Assembly (NCBI GenBank): GCA_900548625.1
Contig: URLO01000004.1
Span: 16,640-80,639, forward strand
Length of the DNA stretch: 64,000 bases
Reading direction: 5' to 3'
Source of the DNA: an uncultured Eubacteriales bacterium
GTDB lineage: Bacteria > Bacillota > Clostridia > Oscillospirales > Oscillospiraceae
This document shows, in pieces, positions 34,903-43,029 of this stretch (position 1 is its first letter; every line of letters starts with the position of its first letter). The translations under genes and the position numbers were made by a program. The notes under the pieces were generated by a model. It was not told the DNA's origin and ran no database searches. It was given only the letters and a program-made list of their open reading frames with translations.

Positions 34903-36312
34903 TTAAAAGCGGAAATACAGGAACGCGTTGAAGGTGGTGCTGACCAGCGCGATGGTACACAGCGCAAGCAGCAGCAGATCAAACACGAACATCACGATCA
35001 CATACGCGCGCGACTGCTTTCCCTCGCCGTTTTTGGACGCGCAGAGCATGCCCAGCGTGCTGCCGACGATCTGTGGCAGCGGCGTGCTGCCGATCGCGCA
35101 CAGGATCAGCAGCGGCAGGTTGTTCACAAGGCTGATGCGCACCTGCTCGTCGGCAAAGCCCGTTCCGGCCGCGCCGAACATCACGCGGAAGCTCTCGCCC
35201 AGCCGCGCCGCGTCCGTGAAATAGAAAATGTTCCAGCCGACCACGATCAGCACGAACGTCACGAGCCAGCGAATCATACCGGGGATCTTCTCGCGGAGCG
35301 TTTTTGTATACCGCTCGATGACCAGCAGCACAAAGAAATACATGCCCCACAGCACAAAATTCCAGCTTGCGCCGTGCCAGAGGCCCGTCAGCGCCCAGAC
35401 AATGGCGAGATTCAAGATCACATGCCGCCGGTTTCCGCCCAGCGGGATGTAGAGATAGTCGCGGAAGAAGCTGCTCAGCGAGATATGCCAGCGCCGCCAG
35501 AACTCCGTGATAGACTTTGACATGTACGGCAGACGGAAGTTCTCCGGATATCTGAAGCCGAAGATGCGTCCAAGTCCGATTGCCATGTCGGAATAGCCCG
35601 AGAAATCGAAGTAAATTTCAAACGTATACAGCAGCACGCCGAACCAGACGCCCAGCGTTGACTGTGCGGCGAGATTGCCGTCCAGAAGCTGCGCGGCGGC
35701 CTTGCCCGCGTAGTCCGCCAGCAGCACCTTCTTCGCAAGGCCCATGCAAAAGCGCGTCATGCCGTAGAAGATCTCCTGCGGCTCGCTGCGGCGGTCTGCC
35801 AGCTCCTTTTCCACATCGGCATAGCGGACAATGGGGCCGGCGATCAGCTGCGGGAACAGGCTGACATAGAGTAAAAACCGCGGATACGACGCCTGCACGC
35901 GCACATTGCCGCGATAGACGTCCACCACATAGGATAAAATCTGGAAGGTGTAGAACGAGATGCCGATGGGCAGCGCGATCTGCGGCACGGGAAGCTGCGC
36001 GCCGGTCAGCGCGTTCAGATTCTCCGTCAGAAAGCCCGCATATTTGAAGATCGCCAGACAGCCGAGGTCAAACACCAGCGCCGCAATGAGCACCGCCTTT
36101 TTGCTGATGCGCTCCATCAGCAGCCCGAACGCCCAGTTTGCCGCCGCCACGCCCAGCATGAGCAGCACATAAACAGGCTCGCCCCACGCATAGAACACAA
36201 GGCTGAACACCAGCAAAACGGCGCTTTTCGCCTTGAGCGAGGGCATCAGGAAATACAGCAGCACGCAAAGCGGCAGGAACAGATATAAAAAATGCAGACT
36301 GGAAAAGACCAT
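34903..36312 (-). CDS. MBOAT-family O-acyltransferase, cassette 2
   Basis: The start is ATG at 36,312 (MVFSSLHFLYLFLP), aligned with the start of the paralogue in cassette 1; the frame runs 30 codons further upstream. The 469-residue product has about ten membrane segments and the motifs PQLIAGPIVRYADVE, YFDFSGYSDMAIGLG, WHISLSSFFRDYLYIPLGGN and the invariant His in LTGLWHGASWNFV. It likely passes acetyl groups outwards to the DHHW protein encoded downstream. Both chains end in FLYFRF. Confidence 0.92.
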   Translation of the reverse strand: MVFSSLHFLYLFLPLCVLLYFLMPSLKAKSAVLLVFSLVFYAWGEPVYVLLMLGVAAANWAFGLLMERISKKAVLIAALVFDLGCLAIFKYAGFLTENLNALTGAQLPVPQIALPIGISFYTFQILSYVVDVYRGNVRVQASYPRFLLYVSLFPQLIAGPIVRYADVEKELADRRSEPQEIFYGMTRFCMGLAKKVLLADYAGKAAAQLLDGNLAAQSTLGVWFGVLLYTFEIYFDFSGYSDMAIGLGRIFGFRYPENFRLPYMSKSITEFWRRWHISLSSFFRDYLYIPLGGNRRHVILNLAIVWALTGLWHGASWNFVLWGMYFFVLLVIERYTKTLREKIPGMIRWLVTFVLIVVGWNIFYFTDAARLGESFRVMFGAAGTGFADEQVRISLVNNLPLLILCAIGSTPLPQIVGSTLGMLCASKNGEGKQSRAYVIVMFVFDLLLLALCTIALVSTTFNAFLYFRF

Positions 36313-36598
36313 ATCAGAACGCTCCAAAAAAGCCGGTCGTCCGGCAGTTGATTTACATAATAAGAACGTATCTAATTTATCAGAAGCAACCGTTTTTTTC
36401 AAGTCCTTTTTCGACGGGATGTGTTTTCTTTCGACCGTCCTGACGCCCGCCGAAAGCCACCGGTTTATGGCGGTTTTCCGGCGAATTCGTGTTGGTTTTC
36501 ATTCCGCGCCGTAGGGGTCGATGCCCATCTCGGCGCTAAGAGCCGCGCGTTGCGCGGTTGCGCCTCGAAACTAGCCTGCGGGCGTCGCATCGACCCGC

Positions 36599-36765
36599 CG
36601 GAAAACGCCCGTTTTCACGGAAATCCAATGCAAATTCGTATTATTTTAACGTTTTCCGTCGTAGGGGCGGACGACCCTGTCCGCCCGCGGAAAACGCCCG
36701 TTTTCACAGAAATCCAATGCGAAATCGTAACATTTTGGAGGGCGGACAGAGTCGTCCGCCCCTGC
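36599..36765. repeat. Direct repeats and inverted GGGCGGAC hairpins
   Basis: The unit starting GGAAAACGCCCGTTTTCAC and continuing AAATCCAATGC occurs at 36,599-36,641 and again at 36,688-36,729. Between and after them lie GGGCGGACGACCCTGTCCGCCC-like hairpins at about 36,664-36,686 and 36,739-36,762; the second is an inverted copy of the first. A related GTAGGGGTCGATGCCC unit precedes at 36,511. Confidence 0.7.
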
Positions 36766-36913
36766 AAGCGTCTTTGAAAGGTTATACAGCTCAGGCAGCA
36801 GACCGCAGATTTCAAGAGGGCAAACAGGGGCGTCCCTCCCCGGCAAACGGGTGCGAAGGACGGTTCAGGGAATGACACCGGAGGCACCATTGCAGGATCG
36901 CAAGCCGTGTAAA

Positions 36914-36944
36914 CCCCCGCTGCACCGGGCGGTGCAGCGGGGGG
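36914..36944 (-). terminator. Terminator of the ddl-DUF1934 operon
   Basis: CCCCGCTGCACC pairs with GGTGCAGCGGGG just past the minus-strand stop, followed by GTTT. Confidence 0.7.
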
Positions 36945-36951
36945 TTCAATA

Positions 36952-37377
36952 TCAAAGCGGACGGATCTCGATATGGTAGCTGTTTGTGCCGCAGGCGGTG
37001 TTTTCGATGTCGATGGAGTACTCCAAATCAAAAATGCCGCCGCGTTCGTTGAGCAAAACGGTCATCTGCTTTGCGCACACGCTGATCATCAGCGTGCCGA
37101 AGCCTGTGTCATAGAGCGAATCGTCGCGTCTGCCGAGCACAAAGACCATGGTGGAGTCGATCTTGCCCGTGCGGCGGAGCGTCGCCTTGACGCCGTCCTC
37201 GATGGTGAAGGTCGTGACCGTCCCCTCCAGGCCGGTCATTTCTGTCTCCACATAGGAGAGCGTGATGCAGCCCGGCTCGTAGCGATACGTGCCATGCGTG
37301 ACCAGCTCGATGGTGTCCGGCTCGTCGCCGGCAAAGCGTTGCGTCCCGACAATGGTGATCAGTACCGGCTTCTCCAT
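36952..37377 (-). CDS. DUF1934 family beta-barrel protein
   Basis: The 141-residue product reads as alternating beta strands (VLITIVGTQRF, YRYEPGCITLSYVETEMTG, TVTTFTIEDG, MTVLLNERGGIFDLEYSIDI), the lipocalin-like DUF1934 family found in Firmicutes. Function unknown. The ATG overlaps the ddl stop (TGATG), so it is translated with ddl. Confidence 0.82.
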   Translation of the reverse strand: MEKPVLITIVGTQRFAGDEPDTIELVTHGTYRYEPGCITLSYVETEMTGLEGTVTTFTIEDGVKATLRRTGKIDSTMVFVLGRRDDSLYDTGFGTLMISVCAKQMTVLLNERGGIFDLEYSIDIENTACGTNSYHIEIRPL

Positions 37378-38438
37378 CACTCCTCCAGCGCCAGCGCGAT
37401 CAGATCATCGATCAGTTCCGGATACGGAATGCCGCTGGCCTCGAACAGCTTGGGATACATCGAAATGGACGTGAAGCCGGGAAGGGTGTTGATCTCGTTG
37501 AAAACGACCTCGCCGTCATGCTTGACGAAGAAGTCCACGCGCGACAGACCGCGGCAGCCCATCGCCTTGTAGATGCGCACAGCCTGTTCGCGGACATCCT
37601 CCGCGACATCCTCGGCAAGACGCGCGGGGATATACAGTGTCGAGCAGTTGGAGATGTACTTCGCCTGATAATCGTAGAAATCCGCGCCGGAGTCGATCTC
37701 GCCGCAAATGGAGGCAAACGGATTGTCGTTTCCGAGGACCGCGACCTCGACCTCCTGCCCGTCAATGAATTCCTCGACCAGCGCCTTGACGTCAAAGTCG
37801 AGCGCATGGCGCAGCGCCTGCTCGAGCTCCTGACGATCCTTTGCCTTGGAAACGCCGACCGACGAGCCGGTTCCGGCGGGCTTGACAAAGACGGGATAAC
37901 TGAATTTCTGCTCCGTTTCGTTCATAACGGCATCGGGATTCCGCGCAAAGGCCGCCTTGTCAACGAGCTGCCACGCCGCCTGCCGGACGCCGGTGTAGTC
38001 CGCGATCAGCTTTGTGATGGTCTTATCCATGCAGGCCGCGGACGCCGCCACATGCGAGCCGACATAGGGCAGCCCTGCGATCTGCAAAAGGCCCTGCACC
38101 GAGCCGTCCTCGCCGTTTTCACCGTGAAGTACCGGGAACACCACATCAATGCGCTCGCGCACGACGCAGTCGTTTTCAAAGCTCAAAAGGCCCTGCCCAT
38201 GCACCGGCGAAAGCGCCGCGCGGCGGTTGCCCTCAAAATTCTGCCATGTTCCGGCAGGCAGCATGCTGTAATCGTCGCCTGCGAACAGGATCCAGTCACC
38301 CTCCTTGGTGATGCCGACCGGAAAAACATGATATTTGCTGTGGTCGATGTTGTTGAGCACAGATTCCGCCGAGCGCAGCGAGACCTCATGCTCCGGCGAA
38401 ACACCGCCGAACAGGACACAGACACAAAGTTTTTTCAA
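37377..38438 (-). CDS. ddl: D-alanine--D-alanine ligase
   Basis: The 353-residue product begins MKKLCVCVLFGGVSPEHEVSL with the substrate-binding Glu. It continues with FPVLHGENGEDGSVQGLLQIAGLPYVGS, the ATP-grasp stretch YPVFVKPAGTGSSVGVSK, the omega loop YDYQAKYIS with the Tyr usual in D-Ala-D-Ala enzymes, and the metal site VVFNEINTLPGFTSISMYPKL. It joins two D-alanines for peptidoglycan precursors in the cytoplasm. The omega-loop Tyr argues against a D-Ala-D-Lac ligase. It is the first gene of a two-gene unit. Confidence 0.93.
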   Translation of the reverse strand: MKKLCVCVLFGGVSPEHEVSLRSAESVLNNIDHSKYHVFPVGITKEGDWILFAGDDYSMLPAGTWQNFEGNRRAALSPVHGQGLLSFENDCVVRERIDVVFPVLHGENGEDGSVQGLLQIAGLPYVGSHVAASAACMDKTITKLIADYTGVRQAAWQLVDKAAFARNPDAVMNETEQKFSYPVFVKPAGTGSSVGVSKAKDRQELEQALRHALDFDVKALVEEFIDGQEVEVAVLGNDNPFASICGEIDSGADFYDYQAKYISNCSTLYIPARLAEDVAEDVREQAVRIYKAMGCRGLSRVDFFVKHDGEVVFNEINTLPGFTSISMYPKLFEASGIPYPELIDDLIALALEE

Positions 38439-38830
38439 AACAATTCCTCTCTTCTCCCGCGCCGCCGCGCGGACGTGATTATGCTATATAATATGCCAAA
38501 ACCGCGCAGAACTCAAGCACAATTTTCAGAAATTCCGCGATTTTCACGCCGGAAAATACGCGCCGCGCCGCATACCCCGCTGATCGGCTGACGGTGTCCG
38601 CCACGTCACCGCCAGCCGAAGGTTTTGCCTCCCCGCGTAGTGCCATGCAGGGTTTGTTATTTCTCCAATTTCATTTCGTACACTTTCAAAGGAATGCTCT
38701 GATGTCCATGCCACGCAAAGGAAAATTTAGCAGTGGAAAAATTGCGCGCGGGCGTATATAATAATATGGAATCATTCCGTCCGGTGCATACGGCGCCGGC
38801 GGCGGCCTTGATCGAAAGGAGGCGCGCGTC
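38439..38830. other. ~390 bp divergent promoter region
   Basis: The space between ddl and the rightward hypothetical gene holds the ddl promoter and a TATAAT box (38,757-38,762) with a weak TGGAAA 17 bp upstream for the rightward gene. Nothing else is recognisable. Confidence 0.5.
38488..38516 (-). promoter_or_regulatory. ddl promoter
   Basis: On the minus strand TTGAGT (38,516-38,511) and TATTAT (38,493-38,488) are 17 bp apart, about 50 bp before the ddl start. Confidence 0.65.
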
Positions 38831-39250
38831 ATGCACATCGAGCTGACAAAAAAAGAATTCCGGCGGCTGCTGGATATGGTCTATATCGGAAACTGGATCC
38901 TCAACTCCACACGCGGAGACGACCGTTTTGAGGACTATGACAACATCGAATCCATGCTGTTTGCGCTCTGCCGTGAGCAGGGCATGCAGACGCTTGTGGA
39001 AAAATGGCAGGGTGAGGACGTCCCCTCGCGTGCTTTTTCCGAGGGCGGCATCCATGAGGCCATCATGGAATATGAGGACACCGTTTTCTACGAGATCCTC
39101 GCCGAGGAGCTCGCGCGGCGCGATCTGGACTATCAGCCCGTGTCCAAGGAAAACTACGACGAGCTGGTCGCCCGCATGGACGACTACATCGCCGAATTTG
39201 AGGCCCACGGCACCGACAACATCCTGATCTCCACGATGGATGAGCCGTAA
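38831..39250 (+). CDS. Conserved-looking hypothetical acidic protein, 139 aa
   Basis: The ATG follows AAAGGAGG. The product is soluble and acidic, mostly helical by composition, with LTKKEFRRLLDMVYIGNWILN, ESMLFALCREQGM and VSKENYDELVARMDDYIAEFEAHGTDNIL. I do not recognise a family. A shared terminator lies after the stop, and spoVAC faces it on the other strand. Confidence 0.75.
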   Translation: MHIELTKKEFRRLLDMVYIGNWILNSTRGDDRFEDYDNIESMLFALCREQGMQTLVEKWQGEDVPSRAFSEGGIHEAIMEYEDTVFYEILAEELARRDLDYQPVSKENYDELVARMDDYIAEFEAHGTDNILISTMDEP

Positions 39251-39264
39251 GCTTGCCAGCAACT

Positions 39265-39300
39265 GTGCGCAGGAGTCGCTGACTCCTGCGCACTTTGTTT
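39265..39300. terminator. Bidirectional terminator between the 139-aa gene and spoVAC
   Basis: GTGCGCAGGAGT pairs with ACTCCTGCGCAC around CGCTG, followed by TTTGTTTTT on the plus strand. It lies between two converging stops. Confidence 0.75.
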
Positions 39301-39305
39301 TTCGC

Positions 39306-39752
39306 CTATATGACCTGCGTAAAAAACCAGTAGATCACGCCGTAGACCACGCTTGCGACCGTCCCGTAGACGATGACCGGCCCCGCGATGGTGAACATCT
39401 TGACCGCTGTTCCGGTGATGAAGCCCTCCGCGCGAAACTCCATGGCCGGCGACACGACAGAATTTGCAAACCCTGTGATGGGCACGAGCGTTCCCGCACC
39501 GGCGAGCTTTGCGATCTTCCCGTAAAGGCTCAGCGCCGTCAGAACGGCACTGAGAAAAATGAGCGAGACCGCCGTTGCCGTACCCGCTTCGCTCTGCGCA
39601 AGCCCTGCCGCCTGCCAGCCGTTCTGAACGAGCTGGCCGAGCGCGCAAATGAGGCCGCCCGTCCAAAAAGCGTTCAGAAGGTCTTTCCATACGGGCGATC
39701 TCGGTGCGAGGGACGCGACATAGTCCTGATACTCTCTGCTGCTCATGTTCAT
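39306..39752 (-). CDS. spoVAC: Stage V sporulation protein AC
   Basis: The 148-residue product begins MNMSSREYQDYVASLAPRSP and has four hydrophobic segments. It carries FWTGGLICALGQLVQNGW, GKIAKLAGAGTLVPITGFANSV and EFRAEGFITGTAVKMFTIAGPVIVYG, the SpoVAC signature. SpoVA proteins form the membrane channel for dipicolinic acid uptake and release in spores. spoVAD and spoVAE, which usually follow, are absent. The ATG is 8 bp after the GGGGG of the rplQ terminator stem. Confidence 0.9.
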   Translation of the reverse strand: MNMSSREYQDYVASLAPRSPVWKDLLNAFWTGGLICALGQLVQNGWQAAGLAQSEAGTATAVSLIFLSAVLTALSLYGKIAKLAGAGTLVPITGFANSVVSPAMEFRAEGFITGTAVKMFTIAGPVIVYGTVASVVYGVIYWFFTQVI

Positions 39753-39753
39753 A

Positions 39754-39791
39754 AAAAAATCCCCCTTTGGCATAGTATCTGCCAAAGAGGG
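39754..39791 (-). terminator. Terminator at the end of the ribosomal protein operon
   Basis: CCCTCTTTGGCA pairs with TGCCAAAGGGGG on the minus strand, followed by ATTTTTTTAT. The plus strand also has a T-tract after the stem, so it can act both ways. The 3' arm supplies the only visible ribosome site for spoVAC. Confidence 0.78.
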
Positions 39792-39811
39792 TTTTTTATC
39801 AGAAAAACAGC

Positions 39812-40153
39812 TTAGACCAATTCGATAACAGCCATTTCCGCTGCGTCACCACGGCGCGGGCCGAGGCGGGTCACGCGGGTGTAGCCGCCGTTGCGGTCAG
39901 CATACTTCGGAGCGATCTCCTTGAAGAGCTTGTTGGCAACGTCTTCCTTGGTGATATAGCTCAGAGCCTTGCGGTAGGAAGCGAGGGTGTTCTTCTTGGC
40001 AAGCGTCACCATCTTTTCCGCGACAGGCTGAACTTCCTTTGCTCTGTAGAACGTCGTTTCGATCTTGCCGTTCTCGAACAGGTAAGTGGTCATCGCCCGG
40101 AGCATCGCCTTGCGCTGTGCGCTGGTTCTGCCGAGCTTTCTCGTACCAAACAT
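39812..40153 (-). CDS. rplQ: Ribosomal protein L17
   Basis: The 113-residue product begins MFGTRKLGRTSAQRKAMLRAM and ends with TRLGPRRGDAAEMAVIELV, as in bacterial L17 of the short type. It binds 23S rRNA near the exit tunnel. It is the last gene of the operon, 34 bp after rpoA, with a strong terminator following. Confidence 0.97.
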   Translation of the reverse strand: MFGTRKLGRTSAQRKAMLRAMTTYLFENGKIETTFYRAKEVQPVAEKMVTLAKKNTLASYRKALSYITKEDVANKLFKEIAPKYADRNGGYTRVTRLGPRRGDAAEMAVIELV

Positions 40154-40187
40154 GGGGTTTTACCTCCTTCTTTGAAAGGTTATTGCA

Positions 40188-41159
40188 TCAATTGTTGTTG
40201 TTGTTTGAAGTGCCGGAATCGTCGCTGGCGAGGCTCAGGCCCATCATGGCGAGCTTGTTCTGAACTTCCTCAAGCGACTTTCTGCCCATATTGCGGACCT
40301 TCATCATGTCTTCGCCGGTTCTGGAGATCAGATCCTCGACGTTGTTGATGTTGGCACGCTTGAGGCAGTTGAAGCTGCGGACGGACAGGTCAAGCTCCTC
40401 GATGGTCATCTCGAGCACCTTGTCGCGATGGGTTTCCGGTTTTTCCGCCATCGTGGGCTTGCTGGCAACGGTCTCAGAGAGATCCGTGAACAGGCTCAGG
40501 TGGTCGGAAAGGATCTTAGCGCCGAGGCTGACGGCGTCTCTTGCGGAGATGGTGCTGTCAGTCCAGACCTCCAACGTCAGTTTGTCATAGTCGGTCATGT
40601 TGCCCACACGGGTGTTTTCCACGGTGTAGTTCACCTTGTAGACAGGCGTGTAGATCGAGTCCACTGCGATCGTTCCGATCGGCATGTTCGGCGACTTGTT
40701 CTTGTCGGACGACACGTACCCGCGGCCGTGGCTCAGCGTGATCTCCATATTGAAGGTCGCGTCGGGACCGAGGGAGCAGATATGCAGCTCGGGGTTGAGG
40801 ATCTCAACTTCAGCGTCCGTCTTGATGTCGCCGGCAGTCACTTCACGTTCGCCGGCGGCGTCGATGAAAACGGTCTTGGTGCCCTGGCAGTGGAGCTTGG
40901 CGATGATCTTCTTGACATTCAGAACGATCTCGGTGACGTCTTCCTTGACGCCGGGGATCGTAGAGAACTCGTGCTGGACGCCTGCGATCTTGATGGAGGT
41001 CGCAGCCGTTCCGGGCAGCGAGGACAGAAGCACCCGTCTGAGGCTGTTGCCGAGGGTCGTACCATAGCCTCTTTCGAGGGGCTCCACGATATACTTACCG
41101 TAGGAGCCGTCCTCGGGAGAATCGATACACTCAATGCGCGGCTTTTCAATTTCTACCAT
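40188..41159 (-). CDS. rpoA: RNA polymerase alpha subunit
   Basis: The 323-residue product has the N-terminal dimerisation domain (GTTLGNSLRRVLLSSLPGTA, about residues 35-54; GRGYVSSDKNK) and a C-terminal DNA- and activator-binding domain (TIEELDLSVRSFNCLKRANINNVEDL, about 250-275). It ends in a run of five Asn. Its place between rpsD and rplQ is standard. Confidence 0.98.
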   Translation of the reverse strand: MVEIEKPRIECIDSPEDGSYGKYIVEPLERGYGTTLGNSLRRVLLSSLPGTAATSIKIAGVQHEFSTIPGVKEDVTEIVLNVKKIIAKLHCQGTKTVFIDAAGEREVTAGDIKTDAEVEILNPELHICSLGPDATFNMEITLSHGRGYVSSDKNKSPNMPIGTIAVDSIYTPVYKVNYTVENTRVGNMTDYDKLTLEVWTDSTISARDAVSLGAKILSDHLSLFTDLSETVASKPTMAEKPETHRDKVLEMTIEELDLSVRSFNCLKRANINNVEDLISRTGEDMMKVRNMGRKSLEEVQNKLAMMGLSLASDDSGTSNNNNN

Positions 41160-41237
41160 GAATATAAATACCCTCCTTATACTACGAAACGGTGTTTCGC
41201 TGCCGAATTCAGCTTACCAATAAACGAGGGTCAGACG

Positions 41238-41834
41238 TTACTTGGAGTACAACTCGACGATCAGATTTTCTGCGATCTCAAAGTCAATGTCGTCCTTGGC
41301 AGGAAGTGCAATAACCTTGCCGGAAAGGGTGTTCTTGTCTCTTTCAAGCCACTTCGGGGCGGCGATGAACGCATCGTCTTCCTTCATGGTCTTGAAGCGG
41401 GTGGTGGAGCAGCTCTTCTCGCAAACAGCGATCACGTCGCCAACGCTCACCTGATAGGAGGGGATGTTGACGGCCTTGCCGTTGACGGTGAAGTGGCCGT
41501 GGTTGACAAGCTGACGAGCCTCGCGGCGGGTCTTGGCGTAGCCCAGACGATAGACAGTGTTGTCCAGTCTGCGCTCGACAAGCATCAGCAGGTTTTCGCC
41601 AGTGTTGCCGCCCATGCGCTCGGCCTTTTCGTACAGCATATGGAACTGCTTTTCCAGAATGCCGTAAACGAATTTGACCTTCTGCTTTTCGGTCAGCTGC
41701 ATGCCATATTCGGACTTCTTCGTTCTTCTCTTGCCGCCGGGGTTGCGGTTGGAGTTCTTGCTGTAACCCATCGCGGCCGGAGACACACCAAGCGTTCTGC
41801 AGCGCTTGAGAACAGGCTGTGTATTCTTTGCCAT
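41238..41834 (-). CDS. rpsD: Ribosomal protein S4
   Basis: The 198-residue product has the S4 RNA-binding domain (RLDNTVYRLGYAKTRREARQLVNHGHFTVNG, about residues 88-118). It lacks the N-terminal zinc-binding cysteines found in some S4 proteins; only one Cys is near the N-terminus. S4 starts small-subunit assembly and often represses its own operon. The gap to rpoA is 78 bp. Confidence 0.97.
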   Translation of the reverse strand: MAKNTQPVLKRCRTLGVSPAAMGYSKNSNRNPGGKRRTKKSEYGMQLTEKQKVKFVYGILEKQFHMLYEKAERMGGNTGENLLMLVERRLDNTVYRLGYAKTRREARQLVNHGHFTVNGKAVNIPSYQVSVGDVIAVCEKSCSTTRFKTMKEDDAFIAAPKWLERDKNTLSGKVIALPAKDDIDFEIAENLIVELYSK

Positions 41835-41858
41835 TTTAGTTTACTCCTCCTTGTATCA

Positions 41859-42257
41859 TTAAACGCGACGGCGCTTGGGAGGACGGCAGCCATTGTGAGG
41901 AATGGGAGTGACGTCCTTGATCATCGTGACTTCCAGACCTGCGGACTGGAGCGCACGGATGGCGGATTCACGGCCCTGACCGGGGCCCTTGACGTAGACT
42001 TCTACGCTCTTGAGACCGCAGTTTTCCACAGCAGCCTTTGCAGCGGTCTCAGCGACCATCTGCGCAGCGTACGGAGTGGACTTTCTGCTGCCGCGGAATC
42101 CGAGGCCGCCGGAGGAGGCCCAGGACAGTGCGTTGCCGTTGGTATCGGTAACGGTGACCATCGTATTGTTGAAGGACGAGCGGATATGCACGGCGCCCTT
42201 TTCAATTACCTTGCGCTCACGACGGCGCTTGACTACTTTCTTAACAGCCTTTGCCAT
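41859..42257 (-). CDS. rpsK: Ribosomal protein S11
   Basis: The 132-residue product has AVHIRSSFNNTMVTVTDTNGN and the C-terminal VTPIPHNGCRPPKRRRV, both invariant in S11. It forms part of the platform near the mRNA exit. It lies 14 bp after rpsM and 24 bp before rpsD. Confidence 0.98.
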   Translation of the reverse strand: MAKAVKKVVKRRRERKVIEKGAVHIRSSFNNTMVTVTDTNGNALSWASSGGLGFRGSRKSTPYAAQMVAETAAKAAVENCGLKSVEVYVKGPGQGRESAIRALQSAGLEVTMIKDVTPIPHNGCRPPKRRRV

Positions 42258-42271
42258 TTACATATCCCTCC

Positions 42272-42640
42272 TTACTTCTTCTTATTCGCAATGGTCTTCT
42301 TCGGACCCTTGCGGGTACGGGCATTGGTCTTGGTTCTCTGGCCGCGGACGGGCAGGCCACGACGGTGACGGACACCGCGGTAGCAGCCGATCTCGGTCAG
42401 ACGCTTGATGTTCAGAGCCACTTCACGGCGGAGGTCGCCCTCAATGGTGAAGTTCTTGTCGATCACATCACGAAGCTTTGCCTCCTGCTCGTCGGTCAGG
42501 TCCTTGACGCGGGTGTCAGGGTCGATCTCGGCGAGTTCGAGGATCTTGTTTGCACTTGTTCTGCCAATGCCGTAAATATAAGTCAAACCGATTTCGATTC
42601 GCTTCTCACGGGGCAGGTCAATACCAGCAATACGTGCCAT
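42272..42640 (-). CDS. rpsM: Ribosomal protein S13
   Basis: The 122-residue product begins MARIAGIDLPREKRIEIGLTYI and has YRGVRHRRGLPVRGQRTKTNARTRKG near the basic C-terminus. S13 sits in the head and contacts the P-site tRNA. Order rpmJ-rpsM-rpsK-rpsD-rpoA-rplQ is typical for Firmicutes. Confidence 0.98.
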   Translation of the reverse strand: MARIAGIDLPREKRIEIGLTYIYGIGRTSANKILELAEIDPDTRVKDLTDEQEAKLRDVIDKNFTIEGDLRREVALNIKRLTEIGCYRGVRHRRGLPVRGQRTKTNARTRKGPKKTIANKKK

Positions 42641-42660
42641 ACTATTCAGAGCACCTCCTA

Positions 42661-42774
42661 TTAACCTTGTCTCTGCTTATGCTTGGGGTTTTCGCAAATT
42701 ACCATAACGCGGCCCTTGCGCTTGATGATCTTGCACTTTTCGCACATGGGCTTTACGGACGGTCTTACTTTCAT
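42661..42774 (-). CDS. rpmJ: Ribosomal protein L36 (zinc-binding form)
   Basis: This 37-residue protein runs from MKVRPSVKPMCEKCK to HKQRQG with the Cys-x2-Cys, Cys and His ligands of the zinc-containing L36. It lies between infA and rpsM, 20 bp before the latter. Confidence 0.97.
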   Translation of the reverse strand: MKVRPSVKPMCEKCKIIKRKGRVMVICENPKHKQRQG

Positions 42775-42804
42775 ACTGTTAACCTCCATTGAGACCTCAA
42801 GTCT

Positions 42805-43023
42805 CTATTTACTTCTCCATGTGATTCTGCCACGGGTAAGATCATAGGGCGACATTTGCACGGTCACCTTGTCGCCGGGCAGGATCTTAATAAAGTTCAT
42901 CCGGAGCTTGCCGGAAATATGCGCCAAAATGGTGTGTCCACCGCCAATATCGACAGAGAACATGGCATTCGGCAGTGCATCAGTTACGATGCCCTCAAGT
43001 TCGATTACGTCGTCTTTTGCCAA
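42805..43023 (-). CDS. infA: Translation initiation factor IF-1
   Basis: The TTG at 43,023 gives MAKDDVIELEG and 72 residues, the usual IF-1 length; the TTG at 43,029 would add two residues. A GGGGG ribosome site lies 10 bp before the chosen start. The product is an OB fold with GHTILAHISGKLRMNFIKILPGDKVTVQMSPYDLTRGRI. A non-ATG start for this gene may limit its level. Confidence 0.93.
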   Translation of the reverse strand: MAKDDVIELEGIVTDALPNAMFSVDIGGGHTILAHISGKLRMNFIKILPGDKVTVQMSPYDLTRGRITWRSK

Positions 43024-43029
43024 GATCAA

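Larger units (their letters stand above)
36313..36951. other. ~640 bp intergenic region with hairpin and direct repeats
   Basis: No gene is supportable here. The region holds two GGGCGGAC-type hairpins in opposite orientation, a direct repeat of about 42 bp, and the DUF1934 terminator. Open frames across it read through the repeats and have no ribosome sites. Confidence 0.6.

Noticed and set aside
37377..38438. Vancomycin-type D-Ala-D-Lac or D-Ala-D-Ser ligase
   Set aside because: The omega loop keeps YDYQAKY with the Tyr of ordinary Ddl, and no vanH, vanX or vanT neighbour is present.
40428..42368. 646-codon plus-strand frame across rpoA, rpsD and rpsK
   Set aside because: It runs antisense through three certain ribosomal operon genes and has no motif or ribosome site.
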